Origin: Pseudomonadota bacterium
GTDB taxonomy: Bacteria; Pseudomonadota; Alphaproteobacteria; Acetobacterales; Acetobacteraceae
Direction: 5' to 3'
Length of the DNA stretch: 7,666 bases
Assembly: GCA_023424475.1 (NCBI GenBank)
Contig: JAFADX010000119.1
Coordinates: forward strand, 1-7,666
A program made the position numbers and the translations under genes. Of this stretch, positions 6,377 through 7,666 are shown in pieces (the stretch's first letter is position 1; each line of letters starts with the position of its first letter). Below the pieces are notes generated by a model. The model searched no databases, was not told where the DNA came from, and worked only from the letters and a program-made list of their open reading frames with translations.

Positions 6377-7018
6377 TCAGGCCGACTGGCCCGAGGCGAA
6401 GCCGCCCTTGCCCAGCAGATCCGCCACCACGTCCCAGTTCACCAGCTTGTCGAGGAAGTTGGCGAGGTAGTTCGGGCGGACGTTGCGGAAGTCGAGGTAG
6501 TAGGCGTGCTCCCACACGTCGACGCCGAGGATCGGCTTGCCTTCGCCGGTGGAGAGCGGGTTGGCGCCGTTCGGCGTCTTGGTGACCTTGAGCTTGCCGT
6601 CGCCGCCGATGACCAGCCAGGCCCAGCCGGAGCCGAACTGCGTCGCGCCGGCGGCCTTGAAGTCCTCCTTGAACTTCGCGAGGCCGCCGAGGTCGCTGTC
6701 GATCTTCTTGGCGAGCGCGGCCGGAACGCTTTCGCCATGGCTGCCGCCCGGCGTCATCACGTTCCAGAACAGGCAGTGGTTGTAGTGCTGGCCGGCCTGG
6801 TTCAGCACGGGCAGGCCGTCGGCGCCGGCCTTGCCGGCCTCGGCGACGATGGCCTCGAGCGACTTGCCCGCGAGGCCCTTGCTCTCGATCAGGCCGTTCA
6901 GCGCGGTCACGTAGGCGTTATGGTGCTTGCCGTGATGGAGCTCGAGCGTCTCCTGGCACATGCCGTCGGCGGCGAGGGCGCCGGTGGCATAGGGCAGCGG
7001 GGGCAGGCTGAAGGCCAT
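6377..7018 (-). CDS. sodB: Superoxide dismutase, iron type (Fe/Mn family)
   Basis: This cytoplasmic enzyme converts superoxide to oxygen and hydrogen peroxide. At 213 residues it is full length with no signal peptide. The four metal ligands are present: His28 (in LHHGKHH), His81 (in QHYNHCLFW), Asp167 and His171 (in DVWEHAYY). Gln77 in NQAGQHYNH sits where iron enzymes carry the active-site glutamine (Gln69 in E. coli SodB). Manganese enzymes usually have Gly there, so iron is the likely metal, although cambialistic use cannot be excluded. The C-terminal RNVRPNYL and VNWDVV fit the family. ATG at 7018 has a strong GGGAGAG (7024-7030) five bases upstream. The gene is a single transcription unit with its own promoter and terminator. 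Confidence 0.95.
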   Translation of the reverse strand: MAFSLPPLPYATGALAADGMCQETLELHHGKHHNAYVTALNGLIESKGLAGKSLEAIVAEAGKAGADGLPVLNQAGQHYNHCLFWNVMTPGGSHGESVPAALAKKIDSDLGGLAKFKEDFKAAGATQFGSGWAWLVIGGDGKLKVTKTPNGANPLSTGEGKPILGVDVWEHAYYLDFRNVRPNYLANFLDKLVNWDVVADLLGKGGFASGQSA

Positions 7019-7067
7019 GGGGTCTCTCCCGATCGGTCGGACGAAGCGCGGGCCGCGCCTCTCGGCC

Positions 7068-7096
7068 GAGGTAGGCGGCGACTTATCGCGCGTCAA
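7068..7096 (-). promoter_or_regulatory. Promoter of sodB
   Basis: Read on the minus strand, TTGACG (7096-7091), a 17-base spacer and TACCTC (7073-7068) form a good housekeeping-type promoter with a predicted start near 7061, about 43 bases before the sodB ATG. The 10-base palindrome CTCGGCCGAG (7061-7070) overlaps the -10 box and the likely start site, a position where a bound repressor would block transcription. No known operator was recognised. Confidence 0.6.
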
Positions 7097-7143
7097 CCGC
7101 AAGCGGGCTTCCGTCCGGCCGCGCGGCCCCCCATAGAGGCGAC

Positions 7144-7666
7144 GTGAGCCTCTCAGCCATTGGCGCCTTCGCGCGCGCACATGACCCGGATCGCTTTCTC
7201 TGCGTGCTCTTCGCGCCGGCGGAGCCGCGCGAGGCGCTGTTCGCGCTGATCGCGCTGAATCACGAACTCGCGCGGGCGCGCGAAGCGGCGAGCAATCCGC
7301 TCGCGGCGATGATCCGGCTGCAATGGTGGCGCGATGCGATCGAGGAGGCGCGCGACGGCCGGCCGGCGCGCCGGCATGAGGTGGCTGCGCCGCTGCACGC
7401 CGCGATCGCCTCCGGCGCCCTCGATCCCGATGCGCTGATCGGCCTCGTCGACGCGCGCGAGGCGGAGGCGGAGGAGGACGGACCCGCGACGGAAGAAGCC
7501 TTCGTCACCTGGCTGCGCGGCTCGGCGGGCGGATGGTCGGCGGTGGCCGGGCGCGCCCTCGGGGCAGGCGCGGAGGAAGCCGGGATGCTGCGTGCCCTCG
7601 GCGCCGCCTACGGGCTCGCCGGCGTCCTGCGCAGCGTCGCCGCCCATGCCGCGCAGGGGCGCTGCC
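7144..7666 (+). CDS. Squalene/phytoene synthase-like protein, NDUFAF6 type, 5' part
   Basis: A frame starting at GTG 7144 stays open for 174 codons to the window end, so the gene is cut off at its 3' side. AGAGG (7135-7139) lies four bases before the start. The text DPDRFLCVLFAPAEPREALFALIALNHELAR, then IRLQWWRDAIE (57-67), and near the end YGLAGVLRSVAAHA are typical of squalene/phytoene synthase-fold proteins in the branch related to the mitochondrial complex I assembly factor NDUFAF6. Where true synthases carry the first Asp-rich motif (DDxxD), this protein reads NHELARARE, so a prenyl-diphosphate condensing activity is doubtful. The role is unproven in bacteria. The gene diverges from sodB over 125 bases. 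Confidence 0.82.
   Translation, partial: MSLSAIGAFARAHDPDRFLCVLFAPAEPREALFALIALNHELARAREAASNPLAAMIRLQWWRDAIEEARDGRPARRHEVAAPLHAAIASGALDPDALIGLVDAREAEAEEDGPATEEAFVTWLRGSAGGWSAVAGRALGAGAEEAGMLRALGAAYGLAGVLRSVAAHAAQGRC

Noticed and set aside
6206..7147. A 313-codon plus-strand open frame opposite sodB
   Set aside because: It is the antisense shadow of sodB, crosses the sodB terminator and promoter, and has no recognisable domain.

Overview
This is a GC-rich, densely coding chromosomal window. Gene content and protein types point to an alphaproteobacterium, most likely Rhodospirillales and perhaps Acetobacteraceae-like. That placement rests on recognising the proteins and gene neighbourhoods (tatB-tatC-serS; the ATPase formerly called DUF815 divergent from yajC; a squalene/phytoene synthase-like NDUFAF6-type gene), not on any search. 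Nothing suggests a plasmid, phage or insertion sequence. I see no tRNA, rRNA or CRISPR array.

Left part (1-3916), plus strand. The end of an unidentified upstream gene is followed by an FbpC-type ABC transporter ATPase (132-1175). After an 88-base gap comes a tight run of tatB (1264-1833), tatC (1846-2631) and serS (2645-3916), separated by 12 and 13 bases. TatB and TatC form the substrate receptor of the twin-arginine translocase, which exports folded proteins. SerS charges tRNA-Ser. No tatA lies next to tatB.

Middle (3918-5650), minus strand. An AAA+-like ATPase of the DUF815 family (4787-5650) is followed by an FkbM-family SAM-dependent methyltransferase (3918-4790), which seems to start at a CTG overlapping the ATPase stop codon. 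The methyltransferase converges on serS with one base between the two stop codons.

Right part (5651-7666). yajC, the Sec translocon accessory subunit, diverges from the ATPase behind a good -35/-10 promoter. It is not followed by secD-secF as is usual. Instead there is a non-coding stretch of about 230 bases with an imperfect hairpin and a clear intrinsic terminator serving the iron-type superoxide dismutase gene sodB (6377-7018, minus strand). sodB diverges from the start of a squalene/phytoene synthase-like gene (7144 onward) that is cut by the window end.

Most of this is ordinary housekeeping content. I did not find a convincing new system. The points most worth a second look are the separation of yajC from secDF and of tatB from tatA, the probable CTG start of the methyltransferase, and a hairpin that covers part of the ribosome binding site of the ABC ATPase.
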